The notes under the pieces: generated by a model
What the model was told of the DNA's origin: nothing
Database searches by the model: none
Seen by the model: the letters and a program-made list of their open reading frames with translations, nothing else
Assembly (NCBI RefSeq): GCF_043290135.1
Contig: NC_134701.1
Span: 63,275,002-63,339,001 of the forward strand
Direction of reading: 5' to 3'
Source: Rhipicephalus microplus
Taxonomy: Eukaryota > Arthropoda > Arachnida > Ixodida > Ixodidae
Length of the DNA: 64,000 bases
Part shown: piece by piece, positions 32,857 to 44,145 of the stretch
How positions within the stretch are numbered: the stretch's first letter is position 1
Layout: each line of letters starts with the position of its first letter
Program-made: the position numbers and the translations under genes

Positions 32857-35800
32857 ATGCCGACATGCAGCGCGCCCGGCTGTCGTTCGGGGTATGCTTC
32901 GGCAGCTGCAAATCCCGGACCGCGACATTTTTTCAAGCCCCCAAAGGACCCTGACTTACTGAAGGCATGGCAAAACGCGATTCCATGGAAGAACTTTAAG
33001 GTAACGCCAAAAACGTACGTCTGTGACATTCATTTCGATCCTGTAGACATCATAAGCTGCTATGAGCACACAGTGAACGGTCAAACCGTAACGATACCGC
33101 GAGGCAGATGGACACTGAAGGAGCGCGCTGTGCCTCGAATTTTTCCGAACGTACCTAAGCATCTCTCAAAACGAACGGTGCCGAAGTCAGCAAGAAAGCC
33201 ACCCAAAGTGAGGTCAGTGGTTTCCACCCAAGTTTCTTCCTGCCAAAGTGATGAATATTTGCACGACGAAACTGACGCATGTGACGGCAGGGATGTTGAT
33301 GAATGCACCGATGTTATCACGCTAGGAACTGCGCCCTGGCTTGCTGTTGTGCAGGGCAGCCCGACATTTGATTCGTGGAATGTGAGGGCTTCTACCATCC
33401 AAGTTATCTTCTACAAACTCGAAGAGTCTGGGGGCGTTGTGTACATTGAAAAGGCGGTTGTAATCCGGCAAGACTTGGCGACTGAAGTTAGTTCAAGAGG
33501 TGTGCTTGTCCCGCCGTGCAGCTACATCGAAAAAGATGGAAACATTCCGACCCTGCTAACAAGCCAGAAGTATTTAACAATGTTTCTTTGCTGCATTGAT
33601 GCGCTCAAGATTTGCCCTGGGTGTAAATGTGAGCTGTCTCCAGGTATTCCATCGTCAAAAGCAGCCATGAAAAGGCAGGGTGTATGGCGAAACAAGAAAT
33701 ACATGGTGCTGTCAGGTGAGCACTTGTGCCCTCCGTGCAAAAAAAAAAAACAAAACAAAAAAAACTTTGGTGATAGAATGAAGCGTCGTCCTAAAAAAAT
33801 CACAAAACGGAAGGCTGAACGTGAAATTGAAAACCTAAAGAAAGAGGCCATCAGGGCCACTGTGTTTCGCGAAAGAACTAGAAGAGAAGTGTCCACACTG
33901 GGACGCTGTTTGTCTGAAGTTTCAGCGAGCAAAGTTGAAAAAGCAGTGGAAAGTCTTCCGCAAGCACAGCAACTTGCCTTTAGGTCAGCATTGAAAGTCG
34001 CAAAGGCGAAATCGCCGCGAGGAAGGCGTCATGAACAGGAATGGCTCATGACTTGTCTTCTATTGAGAATTTCAAGCCCAAGAGCTTATAGACTAATGTC
34101 AAAAATGAAGCTCATGCCACTTCCAACTACCACAAGGCTGAGACAAATGATGAAAGGAATGCCATGTGAATTCGGCTTCAACAAGGTATCTCTTGACAGT
34201 ATTGGGGCCTTTATGAAGAACAAAGCAGGAGTACAATGCTACGGAACGCTAGTGCTGGATGAGATGAAGGTGCGAGAGGTTGTCGCATTTAACAAGAGTA
34301 CTTACAAGGTTGATGGCTTCGTTGATTATGGAGATGGTCATGACTCAGAAACAACAGCCGACCACGCTTTGGTACTCATGTTTGTGCCTTTATTTCACTC
34401 CTGGGTGCAACCAATTGCAAGTTTTGCTACGAGACATGCAGCCTCTTGAAGAGTGCTAGCTAGGCTTGTTTTAGAAGCCATTTTGCAGTTACACAAGCAC
34501 AATGCAACAGTCGTCGCTGTTATCAGTGATGGTGCCAGCACCAACAAGGCCATGTGGGTATGTTTTGGTATCAAAGGCAACCTTCATGAACCGAAACACA
34601 GAGTTGACCATCCTTGTGTACCTGATCAGCAGCTCTACTTCCTGTGCGATGTATTGCACATCATCAAGTGCATAAGGAACCATCTCATGCGCCACAACTA
34701 TGGCATGGTAAGTAGATTAGAATGTTTTTACTTATTTTTCATGCGTGAGCAACTCTGAATTAAGGAGTGGCTTCTGCAATGGAACACCTTTCTTCGTCTC
34801 ACTGTTGTTTTTAAAAATTGCAGATCGGTGAACACAAAATAAACTTTGACCACTGTTGAAGACTCCAAGGAGTAGATGGGAAACAGCAGCTTCGGGTGGT
34901 TCCGAAATTGACAAAAGAGCACGTGAGCCCAGACAATCTGCGAAAGATGAACGTGAGTCTGGCTGTACAGGTAAACAAAAATGCCCTATCTACCATATTT
35001 AGATGCCTTTCATAGTTGACAACTGCTTGTTTATATGCATAAATGTTTGTTTATAAAAATAAAGCAGCAAATTTTTCATATAAGTTGTTCTCAGCTTTTC
35101 AGCCGAAGCACTGCCATTGGGTTAAAAGTGTACCAGCAGTTAGAGAAGCCTGACCTGAAAGACTGCCATGGAACTGCTCAATTCACCCTCATGGTGAACA
35201 ACCTGTTCGACGCCCTGAATGTGAAGCTTCCGAAGTTTGGAATAACAAGTTTGTCAAAAGAAGTTGAGGTAACTATAATACTTTACAGCATCTGTTGCAC
35301 TGCTGTGAAATAGTACAGATAATGCTTCATAACATCTGTTGCAATGTTGTGAAATTAATTTGCTCACTGGCTTATTTTGAAGGTCATCCAGGAGTTCCTT
35401 GATGCTGTATATAAGACCGAGGAAAACCATATCACCAATGGGACAGTGATGTTTGCATCGCAAGTTACAATGGAGTCGCTTCATGTTACGCTTGCATTAG
35501 TATGGGACCTCATAACAGACCTCTCTAAATGAGCGCGTTCTGTGCTCACGGGCAAACTAAACCAGGATCCTTTAGAGGTAAGCCGTTTGTTCTTTTTGTT
35601 TATCACGTTTATGTTTGCGCCCATTGCTTTTATAAAAAACACACGTCTTCCTTTTTTTCAGAGGTTTTTTGGTGTGACAAGAAGTTATGGAGGGGATGAG
35701 GATCACCCTACCCTAATCAGCTTTGCACACATATATAGGCTTCTGAGGCTGTATACACCAATCAGCACTTGTGTCACGGGGAACGTGAGTGATGAGCAGA

Positions 35801-36438
35801 CTTTTGTGCTTGCCACTGTTGCAGACAGCATGAAAAGGGGAAGAAAGGACACACTGTCGTCCCACGAAAGACTCCAGGAGGCTATTCGAGCGAAGTTGGC
35901 AGAAATCTCTTCTACTGCACAGAATGAAACACTGACAACACTTGATCATGGGTACTCCACACCAGCAGCACAGGACTGTGTTATTTACTACTTGTGTGGC
36001 TATCTTGTCCACTCTTACCTCAAGCATCAGAGGTGTTCTGACTGTGTACGTAATATCCAGTCCGAAAATGCGGAGTGCCCGGAGGCATTTCTCACTTTGG
36101 AGAGGGAATTTAAGCACGGGAGCCTCAAATTGCCATCATGGGAGCTCTTCTGTATGTTTCGAGGCATCGAAGCCAAAATTTCGGATGAGCTGCAAAAGAA
36201 CCGGCTCTGCTCAGAGACATTTTAGAGCCTCCTCAACGCTCTTGAGGACTGCGACATTACTAGTGTGAGCTGTTCTGTTCACAAGGTCACCACTACGGCA
36301 GAGCTTCTTCACTCCTACATAGTGCTAAGACTGCATTTCGCTACCAGAGATACTTGTAAAAGCTTCAGCTCTTCAGAAAAAGTCGCATCTGCTAGAAAAA
36401 AAGTGAAGCTGATGTGGAGGCTTGCAGTACAACTATGA
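32857..36438 (+). pseudogene. P-element-like THAP transposase, five exons, four in-frame stops
   Basis: Exons 32857-34707, 34824-34970, 35095-35268, 35383-35577 and 35662-36438 all join in phase 0 at GT/AG sites (GTAAGT, GTAAAC, GTAACT, GTAAGC), giving about 1,047 codons. Residues 1-90 are a THAP zinc finger (MPTCSAPGC, then CDIHF) ending near AVPRIFP. A cysteine pair (CPGCKC) and a lysine-rich segment follow, then the transposase core: GTLVLDEMKVRE with the first acidic block, and VVAVISDGASTNKAMW. Exon 2 has LRVVPKLTKEHVSPDNLRKM, exon 3 LFSRSTAIGLKVY and FDALN. Exons 4-5 have TGKLNQDPLE joined to RFFGVTRSYGGDEDHPT, typical of P elements. In-frame stops are TGA 34447, TGA 34857, TGA 35530 and TAG 36223; there is no frameshift. 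It is inferred to be a recently silenced transposase. Natural stop readthrough is less likely with four stops. Confidence 0.9.
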
Positions 36439-37003
36439 CCACTTAACCCTTGTAAATATGTCCCTGTAAATAATGCAGCTGCTGCTTTCAGTTTCATGAC
36501 GTCAAACAAAAATTACAAAACAATTTTTTTCTGGCTTCCTTGCTGGTTCTTGATTTTCTAAGCTTTTCAGCGGATTTTGGCTGTGTAACACGTGTTCTGG
36601 TAAGGTTAGAATATTGCTGAGCATTACGGTATCCTGGGGTTATTTGCACATATACTGGCCAAAAATAAACGCCGGCTACAACGCGAACAGGAATGAAGGT
36701 AAGCGCGCTGTACAGTTTGCCTTTTCTTTTTGTCATGTCTTACGTGCTGTTTGTTTCTAGTTATAATGTTGCGAAAAAAACGAAAAAGCTCTTTTCGGTA
36801 AAGGTTAAATGCGAGCGAAGTTTCACTTCTGCTTCTCGAATAAAAGAGTTAACCGCTGCGGTAGTCTCCTGTCGGCGCCTTTCCCCTTGTAGCAGTAGCA
36901 GACGACGCGCCGAGATCGATCCTAACGCTACCGCAGCGCCACCGCCTGGTTGGCGATTGCGGTAAGCCGCCCCACACCAATGGAATGCCGTGCGCTTTGC
37001 CAA
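36439..37003. other. 3' non-coding part of the P-like element
   Basis: Follows the transposase stop. It contains a candidate AATAAA near 36665 and GC-rich sequence with CAGCGCCACCGCC near 36934. No second gene. Confidence 0.5.
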
Positions 37004-37093
37004 CTGAAGCTATCTAAAAACGTTAGTCAAAGCGCGTGGCGGCGAGTACTGTGGGTGGCGGTACTTTCCCAAGATCAAGGGGCTCTACCGGAG

Positions 37094-37130
37094 CATAAAG
37101 CCCCTATTCCGAATGTATAGGGGCTTTATG
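37094..37130. repeat. Perfect 14-bp hairpin (CATAAAGCCCCTAT)
   Basis: 37094-37107 is the exact reverse complement of 37117-37130, with a 9-base loop. It lies about 65 bases outside the right inverted repeat of the P-like element. The nearby CCGGAGCATAAAGCC resembles CCAGAGCGTAAAGCC at 24872. Confidence 0.85.
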
Positions 37131-39149
37131 GGAGAGCGTTCGTGGCGCATTCGCGCAGGCTACGAAAGAGGGATCGGCGGTGCATCACGCCTTGTCTTTT
37201 ATTATTCTACTCCCGGATGAACTACTCATTCTGTTTCTGTTTGAGTGGGTGGAAACAGAAGTGTCTTCAACCAACCAAACGTTACATCCAACGTCATTTC
37301 ACTTCGGGGCACTCACGTGATCATAGTGGCGGAAGCAGCCACCGATTGAACAGAACGCGGTGGCTGGAAGAAAAACTGGAGGGCGGAGTATTAAATTTTC
37401 GTGCATTTGGAAAGGCTGCCAATATTATATAAATACCATTAACTTCTCACAAACGTTTGACCTATTTTTTGGCTCGATTTCTCCGCCCGTACGCAAGCGT
37501 TTTTGGGAATGAAGACACCATACCTTGTTTACTGCGATAAGCCGCTGAAATATAGAGATTGGTTCTCGGTGTGTCACAAAAAAAAAAGAGCCGGCAATCA
37601 TAATTTCAGAATTAGAGGGCAAATTCATCACACACGTTAGTATGCGCTAAGGTCTCTTTAGTTTTTATGAGAAGAATCCAGAAAGTTGATAATATTTTGT
37701 TCAAACTGGCACTGTTTACGACCAGACAGTATAATGACGCGATAAATAAGTTGTTCTTCAAACTTTAACAGCAGGGCATACGCAGAAAATTTTATCAGAA
37801 GCATATGTAAATCAGCCTCTCATGCCATCAGAAGCATATTACAGCTCTCGTGATTCGTGCCGTTATTTGTATTTTTACCTTATTCCCCATATGCGTTGGT
37901 TCTTTAAAACTCTTGAAGGCTGCAGGAATTAACACAAAATAAGTGGGAAGTGGGCATTATTTGCGCAAACGGTGGATGATAACTTCAATCTTTTCGCTCG
38001 TACATGCCCTAGAAAATTTAAATGTATGGCTGCACGTGCTTTTTTCTTCATCACAGTTTCTCATGTTCACGAAAGGCACTTTTGTCGCACATTTAACAAA
38101 TGCTTAACAGGATGTGCCACTCATTGTCATTATTCAACCGCTCACCCACCTCACATGTCTCGCACTGCAATTATTTCTTTGCTACGTTTAATTTCATTAA
38201 GGTATAGGGACCGCTTAATTCATGCTGTACGTCCCCAACAAGATACTCGAATTGTTTTTCTTTCCTGAACGGTGAACACACGTGAAAGACTCGCCCTGCC
38301 TTTCGCCTTTATTTTAGTTCGGCTTATCGCGTTTCGGTTCCGGTATGAGTTTCCGTTTCGAAAGCGCACACGTCATCATTGAAAATTGAAATAATGCATA
38401 ATAAACATATACGAGAGCTAAACCACCGACAAAAAGAATGAGGTGTTTCTTGAAAAAGTGACTCAACAGCAGTTTTGCGTGAGGAAGCAGAAACAAACTA
38501 GTTTATTTACTGTTATTCCAAGTTGGAAGCCGACTAAAATGTGAAAAGGTGAAATTAGCCCGAGGCTAATTCGTACACAATGTCACCATTCGTAGTAAGA
38601 AACACACAAGAAGTTTGACCTGAAAAGGAACGCCAAAGCCAAAGAGCAAACACCTGCGTCGATCCGTCCGTAGGTGGGAGTCGCGGGAAGGGCGTCTATT
38701 GAAAGAACTCCGTTAGCGTACAGCGCTACCACCACATGCATCACCAAGCGGCAGCAGCGGAGAGCGGAGACGGCAGACTGGCCAGTATTCTAAGGACCAT
38801 AGCTAAACATTTGAGTGCCACAAGCAACTTGAACCTGTATGCTTTAGCCTCAATTATTGAAGCTCATTCCGAGCATTCCACTGTTCTCGCTATTTTTTAT
38901 CTTTTTATGTTTGTTTTAGAACACTCTACTTTTCAAAGTTCCCCGAAAAGTTGCCAAGACTCCATAGAGATACCATTATCGCTGCACGATTGAAAATATG
39001 CTAAATTTAGCGATTTTCTCACTAAGTTAGCGCCACTGTGGTTGAGATAACTTCCTCAAAAAGAGACACTTACAACACCGCCGTTTTCTCTTCACTTCCC
39101 CTTCTTTCAAAGCCACTTCGAGAAAGACAGCGCGCCAGCCATCGAAAAC
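37131..39149. other. Unassigned 2-kb stretch
   Basis: No protein family, SINE or transposon end is recognised. Short frames such as 37142-37432 and 38736-38993 (plus) show no conserved motif and are probably chance. Confidence 0.35.
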
Positions 39150-39829
39150 TGACGGATGGGTGGATGTATCGGGCTGTGCCCTTTATTTAGATCGGGTGGT
39201 GACTCACGCCGCCTAGTCTTAAAGTTAAGTACTATCACTGTGTGTTTAAGAATTGAATTTCACTTGCGCCTCGATTGTAGCCACCAATCAGTTAGCTTCC
39301 TCCTGGTTATTTCTTGCCGTTCAAAGTCTATTTTGCCTTCACTGTCCCTTTACGCCAATGCGTTGAAACATTCGGTGCCATTATCTTCGACTATAGGGCG
39401 GGCCCTTTACAGAACATTATCAAATGTTCAGCCGTTTCCCCCTTCTTTCCACAAGCGCTACATACCGTGTCTGTGCCTTCGTATTTTGCTCGGTACGTCT
39501 TGGTCTACAATACTCCCCTTCTAGCCTCGAAGAGCAGAGAACTATCCCGAGAATCATCGTAGATCTTTCCACTTGCAATTTACTGCGTAAAAGTTCAGTA
39601 GGTCTCTGGTGATAATCTCGTAAGCATTCCCATCTTCCACATGTCTCTCTCTGTTTCCTTCACGTTTTTCTTAACCGATGTTTTCTTTTGGCTTGGTATT
39701 CTGCTGTTTAAATACTTGCTTGACAGTTTTAGAGTTCACTTCTCCCCTTTAGTATCAACATTCTTCATGTACAAGTAGCTGAAAACTTTCCTAGCCCAAC
39801 GCTCCTCTCACATATTTATCAATCACTCC

Positions 39830-41295
39830 TCAAATTCTATCTCGCTGCCAGCTTCCCTTGCCCTCAAACGATGTCCATGTCATGTCACCCTCTACCCCCT
39901 GATTTCGGGCATTCCCGTGGACTCTCAAAGCAATTCTTCCTATGCCACGTTGTTTAATTTCTAATCTTGTTTGAACTTCTGATTTCATGCACAAGACTGC
40001 ATTGCCGAACGTCAAACCCGGGACCATGGCACCTTTCCAAATCCCTCTCACAACGTCATACATATTGTAGTTCCACAGTGCCCCATTTTTTATTACAGCT
40101 GCATTCCTGGTGCCCTTAGTTATTACATATCTTTCGTGCTGCCTTATATACTCAGCCCTGTTATTTAACCATACGCCCAAATAATTGTATTTATTCATTA
40201 TTTCTAGCGCGACTTCCTGTATCTTATGCTCATGGCCTTTGTTACCATTGAAAATTAGGGTTGCCGATTTTTCCCTGCTGAACTTCAAATTTAACCTATC
40301 TCCATCATTACCACAGATGTCTATGAATCTCTACAGATCTTCGTTGTTGTCGGCTGTTATTACCATATCATCTGCGTACATCAATGCTGGTAATGACTGT
40401 TCAATGCGTTTTAGCTGCTTGCCAAAAGAGAAGCTGAAGCCGAGTCGACTCTCTTCTAATTTGGCTTCTTGTCCCTGGAGAAACAGCATAAATAAGAAAG
40501 ACGACAAGGAACATCCCTGTCGAAGGCCGCGTTGTATCTCTATTGGTTCAGATACCCGTTCTTCCCATTTGATAATTACGCTTTTACTTTTATATATATC
40601 CTTTACAAGATTCGTTATTCTATCTTCCACATCTAGTGTGTCCCGTATTCCCCCCAGGTCTTTCTGAATAACACTATTGTTACCTCCCTTGATATCTATA
40701 AATGCCAGCTAGAGGAGCCTGTGTGTTTTTTTCGCTATTTGAATACACCGCTATTTGAAAACAGATTGTACTTCAACCCCCTTCCTTTACGGAACGCATT
40801 TTGTAGTTCTCCCAGCATCCCCTCAATCTCCACCGATGTCTGTAGTCTCTTGTTTACTATCTGCATCACCAGCCTGTGAACTTCTATTGTCTGTGTTATA
40901 GGACGGTAGTTGTTTATATCGACTTTGTCCTTCTTTCTTTCATAGATCATGGTCATCCTACTTAGTTCCCACCCATGGAGAGCATCATCATCCATTATTG
41001 CTTTAATCGCTGCCTGTCTTGCTGTTTGCTTGGAGTTTGGTCCTAGTTTCTTTATTAGCATGATTGAGATGCCGTCAGGGCCTGTTGATGTGCTATTAGT
41101 AACCATTTTCTCTGCCCTTGCCCACTCTCGTTGTCCTAACTGAGCCACTGTGCTAATTAGTCCATCCTCATCTGGTACTGTGCATGGAGCATTTTCTTGG
41201 TGTTTCCATTTTTCTGTCATTGTTTTTATATATTTCATTCCCTCATCACCTTCTAGTCTACACCCTTGAACTGTATTTATAAACCTCTGTTTCAT
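39830..41295 (-). pseudogene. LINE family 1 reverse transcriptase region
   Basis: Segment 41295-40735 has STGPDGISIMLIKKLG and NNYRPITQTIEVHRLVMQIV, the N-terminal RT blocks. Segment 40630-40331 has RGLRQGCSLSSFLFMLFLQG and the active-site YADD in ALMYADDMVITADNNEDL. Segment 40288-39830 has KSATLIFNGN, NKYNYLGVWLNN and VVRGIWKGAMVPGLTFGNAV, the thumb and following connection. The first catalytic aspartate block between 40735 and 40630 is damaged by a frame change. It is non-functional as a whole. Confidence 0.85.
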
Positions 41296-41408
41296 GCTTG
41301 TGATATTACTCAGAGAATTGAGTGGCTCGAAATCTGTGCAGCTGCATTTCTATCCTTTTTGTTTACTTCCGTCATCCAATGGGCCCCGTTTGTTCTAATC
41401 TTGTCACT

Positions 41409-41568
41409 TGTTGAGACGTTTATTGGCGGACGGTTGTCGACGATGCTTGACAGTGACAGTCAATGCGGGTACCGACTCTCTGCACGAGCTGCTCTTCTTC
41501 TTGCTAAAAAGGGCAACCCACTAGAAGGCGCTGGAGAGGACGACCCACTGTTCGAAGGCTTCACCACA
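41409..41568 (-). repeat. 3' LTR of the gag-integrase element
   Basis: 160 bp; apparently identical to 43081-43240. On the minus strand it begins TGTGGTGAAGCC and ends GTCTCAACA. Confidence 0.9.
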
Positions 41569-41604
41569 ACTACCCCGGGTACGAAGAGGGAGCCGCCTGG
41601 CGAC

Positions 41605-43032
41605 CTAGCAGCTGGTTACTATGAGCGGGTCGTGGTAGGCTTTGAGGCGCTCCACGTTGACAATGTCGCGCCCTCGACGGCGCATGTCCGAAGATGGTTC
41701 GATGGGTTCGATCAAGTAATTTACAGGGGAAGTGCGTTCGACGACACGGTAGGGGCCTTCGTATTTGGGCAATAGTTTTGAAGATAGGCCAGTTGAGGTG
41801 GTAGGGATCGAGAGCCAGACGAGCGCTCCAGGGAGGAACATGGGCGCCGTGGTGCTGGTGTCAGCGCGAATGCCTTTTTGCCGCTCTTGATCATGCGCTG
41901 TAAAGGTCCTTGCGAGCTCTCGACACTCTTCAGCAAGCTTGGCTGTAGCAGAAATAGGCGCCCACTCTGACGGATCTGGCTTGTACGGAAGTATAGTGTC
42001 GATGGTGTGCGACGGGTGCCTTCCATATAATAAAAAGAAAGGTGAAAAGCCAGTAGTGCTCTGAGGGGCGGTGTTATATGCGTAGGTGACGAAGGGTAGA
42101 ATGGAATCCCAATTTGTGTGATCGGCGGCGACGTACTTGGAGAGCATGTCGCCGAGCGTACGGTTGAAGCGTTCAGTAAGGCCATTCGTCTGCGGGTGGT
42201 AAGCAGCAGTTTTGCGGTGAACAACGTTGCACTCTTTGAGAATGGCTCGGCGGAGGGGAGGCAGAAGTGTGCTTGACGACTGTTCAGCACGGTGCGGGGA
42301 AGCAAAGGCCAGTAAAGAGACCTGGCGGGCAACTTCTTCACGCACGAATGTCTTGATTTCAGCAAGCAGGGCGGTGTGGTCCGGAAGTGTTGACAAGGCC
42401 GAGAGATCAGCGTCACGTGAGGGTGGTCGACGGGTCATCGAGCGCTGCCGTCGCAGCTCCTCGTAACTTTGGCAAAGTGTAATGATCTCTGCTACAGTGC
42501 GAGGGTTCTTGGCCAGGAGCATGGTGAAGGCATCGTCGGCGATTCCTTTTAGAACATGGGTAATTCTGTCGGCCTCTGACATGCTCGCGTCCACTTTCTT
42601 ACACAAGTCAAGGATGTCCTCTATGTAGCTTGTGAAGGACTCACCGTTCTGCTGCGCTCGTTCACGTAACCGCTGTTCGGCTTGGAGCTTACGAACGGCA
42701 GGACGGCCGAACACGTCGACGACGGCGGTTTTAAAAGCGGACCAAGTGGGGAAATCGGATGCGTGGTTGTTGTACCACATGCCGGCCACACCCGCGAGGT
42801 AGAAAACCAGGTTGCCGAGTTTACCTGCCTCGTCCCAATGATTGGGGACGCTGACGCGTTCGTACATAGCAAGCCAGTCCTCGACGTCGGTGCCATCCGC
42901 GCCGGTGAAGACAGGAGGGTCCCGGATGCGGGGAACACCGGAACATGGCGTCGGCGCAGGAGGAAGCGTTTGCTGTGCGGCGTCTTGGTGCATGGTAGAA
43001 GGCACGGTGCGGGATCGTAGCTCCAGGGGCAT
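41605..43032 (-). CDS. Gag-integrase fusion protein, 475 residues, uninterrupted
   Basis: The first in-frame ATG is at 43032 (MPLELRSRTVPSTMHQ). Residues to about 261 are tick gypsy gag: DVEDWLAMYERVSVPNHWDE, GMWYNNHASDFPTWSAFKT, RLRERAQQNGESFTSYIED, ITHVLKGIADDAFTML, RTVAEIITLCQSYEEL. No zinc knuckle remains. The frame then passes without a stop into late integrase: TAAYHPQTNGLTERFNRTLG with the third catalytic residue (glutamate near 287), ITFVTYAYNT-like DSILPFVTYAYNTAPQS, and a C-terminal tail VVERTSPVNYLIEPIEPS. The first two catalytic aspartates were deleted, so it cannot integrate DNA alone. A role as a gag-like particle protein for trans-mobilisation is speculation. Confidence 0.88.
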   Translation of the reverse strand: MPLELRSRTVPSTMHQDAAQQTLPPAPTPCSGVPRIRDPPVFTGADGTDVEDWLAMYERVSVPNHWDEAGKLGNLVFYLAGVAGMWYNNHASDFPTWSAFKTAVVDVFGRPAVRKLQAEQRLRERAQQNGESFTSYIEDILDLCKKVDASMSEADRITHVLKGIADDAFTMLLAKNPRTVAEIITLCQSYEELRRQRSMTRRPPSRDADLSALSTLPDHTALLAEIKTFVREEVARQVSLLAFASPHRAEQSSSTLLPPLRRAILKECNVVHRKTAAYHPQTNGLTERFNRTLGDMLSKYVAADHTNWDSILPFVTYAYNTAPQSTTGFSPFFLLYGRHPSHTIDTILPYKPDPSEWAPISATAKLAEECRELARTFTAHDQERQKGIRADTSTTAPMFLPGALVWLSIPTTSTGLSSKLLPKYEGPYRVVERTSPVNYLIEPIEPSSDMRRRGRDIVNVERLKAYHDPLIVTSC

Positions 43033-43080
43033 CAAATGCTTACCGAAGGTGTTAGAAGGGCACAGCACTCTCCACCAAAT

Positions 43081-43240
43081 TGTTGAGACGTTTATTGGCG
43101 GACGGTTGTCGACGATGCTTGACAGTGACAGTCAATGCGGGTACCGACTCTCTGCACGAGCTGCTCTTCTTCTTGCTAAAAAGGGCAACCCACTAGAAGG
43201 CGCTGGAGAGGACGACCCACTGTTCGAAGGCTTCACCACA
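43081..43240 (-). repeat. 5' LTR of the gag-integrase element
   Basis: 160 bp, upstream of the fused frame on the minus strand; apparently identical to the other LTR. Confidence 0.9.
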
Positions 43241-44140
43241 ACTGATCAAATTGGACGCTTCTCTTCTGCAGCTCAAAAAGTTATTCCGCTTTCTTTTGAC
43301 ATCATCTTCTGGTTCACCCCTCTGTTTAGCATACCTGTGTTCTCCGGAGGCTTCCTGACGTCTTACTGTGGCTCTCTTAACTTCCTCATCCCACCAGCTC
43401 TTGGGTATGTGTCTGCTTTTCCTGGTTGATTTGACTCGTATTTCAGCAAGCTTCAACTCAAACAATCGAGTTAGATCTGTGTACGTACAATGTGTTTTAG
43501 TATCCTCGATGAATATTTTCTTAATCTCTTTAGTTGCTATTTATATTTGCTTTTCTGAATGAATATTACCGTGTGGTTGCTCGTAATGCCATCTTTCCAA
43601 TTTGATTTCTCTCCCAAAACTCGGCTTTATACGTTTGTGATCACTACCTTAGCTTCTGGGCCCATAGTCATCTATATTCATCACAGCCGTTGATGCACCC
43701 TATGTGACATTATTGCGTAATCTGTCATCGACTGCAGCCTTCCCACTTCCCATGTTATGCGCTCTGCGGATTTTTTGGTACTGTTGCAAATGAATAAATC
43801 ATGCCTCTCGCATATATCCACTGGCATTCTGCCTGTAGGGTCAGTATATCCATTCATATCTTTTTTGTGCGTATTCGTATCACCTAATATAATTACCTCA
43901 AACTCTTCTCCTAGATCGTCAATGTCAGTTTCTATGCACTGCACCATTTCTCGGTTTTCCTCTCTGGCTTTTGCCCCTGTCCACAAGTACACAAAACCCA
44001 GAAGCGTCATTTGCCCTGCCATTTCTCCTTTTAGCCATAAATGTTCCTTGCACTCCTGCTTGACCCTATGCCAGTCTGTACTTTTATGAATGAATGCCCT
44101 AATACCACCCCCCCCTTTCTTCTGCCTTCTGTTCTAATAC
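43241..44140 (-). pseudogene. LINE family 1 endonuclease (EEP) and linker
   Basis: The minus frame 44022-43681 reads MTLLGFVYLWTGAKAREENR, VIILGDTNTHKKDMNGY (catalytic GD-x-N block), ICNSTKKSAERITWEVGR and a weakened final TDYAIMSHR block, an apurinic-type endonuclease as used by LINEs to nick the target. Segment 43465-43245 (PKSWWDEEVKRATVRRQEAS) is the linker to the RT. The LTR element at 41409-43240 interrupts the linker. Confidence 0.85.
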
Positions 44141-44145
44141 AATAT

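Larger units (their letters stand above)
32609..37027 (+). mobile_element. P-element-like DNA transposon (THAP transposase), near full length
   Basis: A 24-bp inverted repeat, GCCAACGTTTTTAGATACTT on the left (32609-32632) and its counterpart at 37004-37027, brackets a five-exon transposase. A second pair, GGTGGCGCT near 32681 and AGCGCCACC near 36935, lies inside the first. These may be sub-terminal rather than terminal repeats; I could not find 8-bp target duplications. The left inverted repeat is similar to that of the decayed element at 358-2272. A polyadenylation signal AATAAA lies near 36665. Confidence 0.75.
41409..43240 (-). mobile_element. Short LTR element (1.83 kb) encoding a gag-integrase fusion
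   Basis: 160-bp LTRs at 41409-41568 and 43081-43240 (plus-strand ends TGTTGAGACG and TTCACCACA) appear identical. On the minus strand the body follows the LTR with TGGTGGAGAGTGCTG, a candidate primer site like that of the gypsy element at 25651. The single frame joins gag directly to the end of integrase; protease, RT, RNase H and both integrase aspartates are missing. It sits inside a LINE. The target duplication is unclear: only ACT is shared between the flanks. It is inferred to be a recent non-autonomous derivative of a Ty3/gypsy element. Confidence 0.9.
39150..44145 (-). mobile_element. LINE (family 1), long copy, minus strand, split by an LTR element
   Basis: Read minus from 44145, the order is an endonuclease (44140-43680), a linker (43465-43245), the LTR element insertion (43240-41409), the RT region (41295-40331), the thumb and connection (40288-39830) and a C-terminal zinc-finger-like remnant near 39500-39400. 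CATC/CACC words at about 39150-39165 form the 3' tail. It matches 19368-21055 and 60856-61590 segment by segment. It is 5'-truncated within or before the endonuclease and contains several frameshifts. Confidence 0.88.

Noticed and set aside
34447..36225. Programmed stop-codon readthrough (for example selenocysteine) in the P-like transposase
   Set aside because: Four stops of two types at positions not associated with a known recoding signal are better explained by pseudogenisation.
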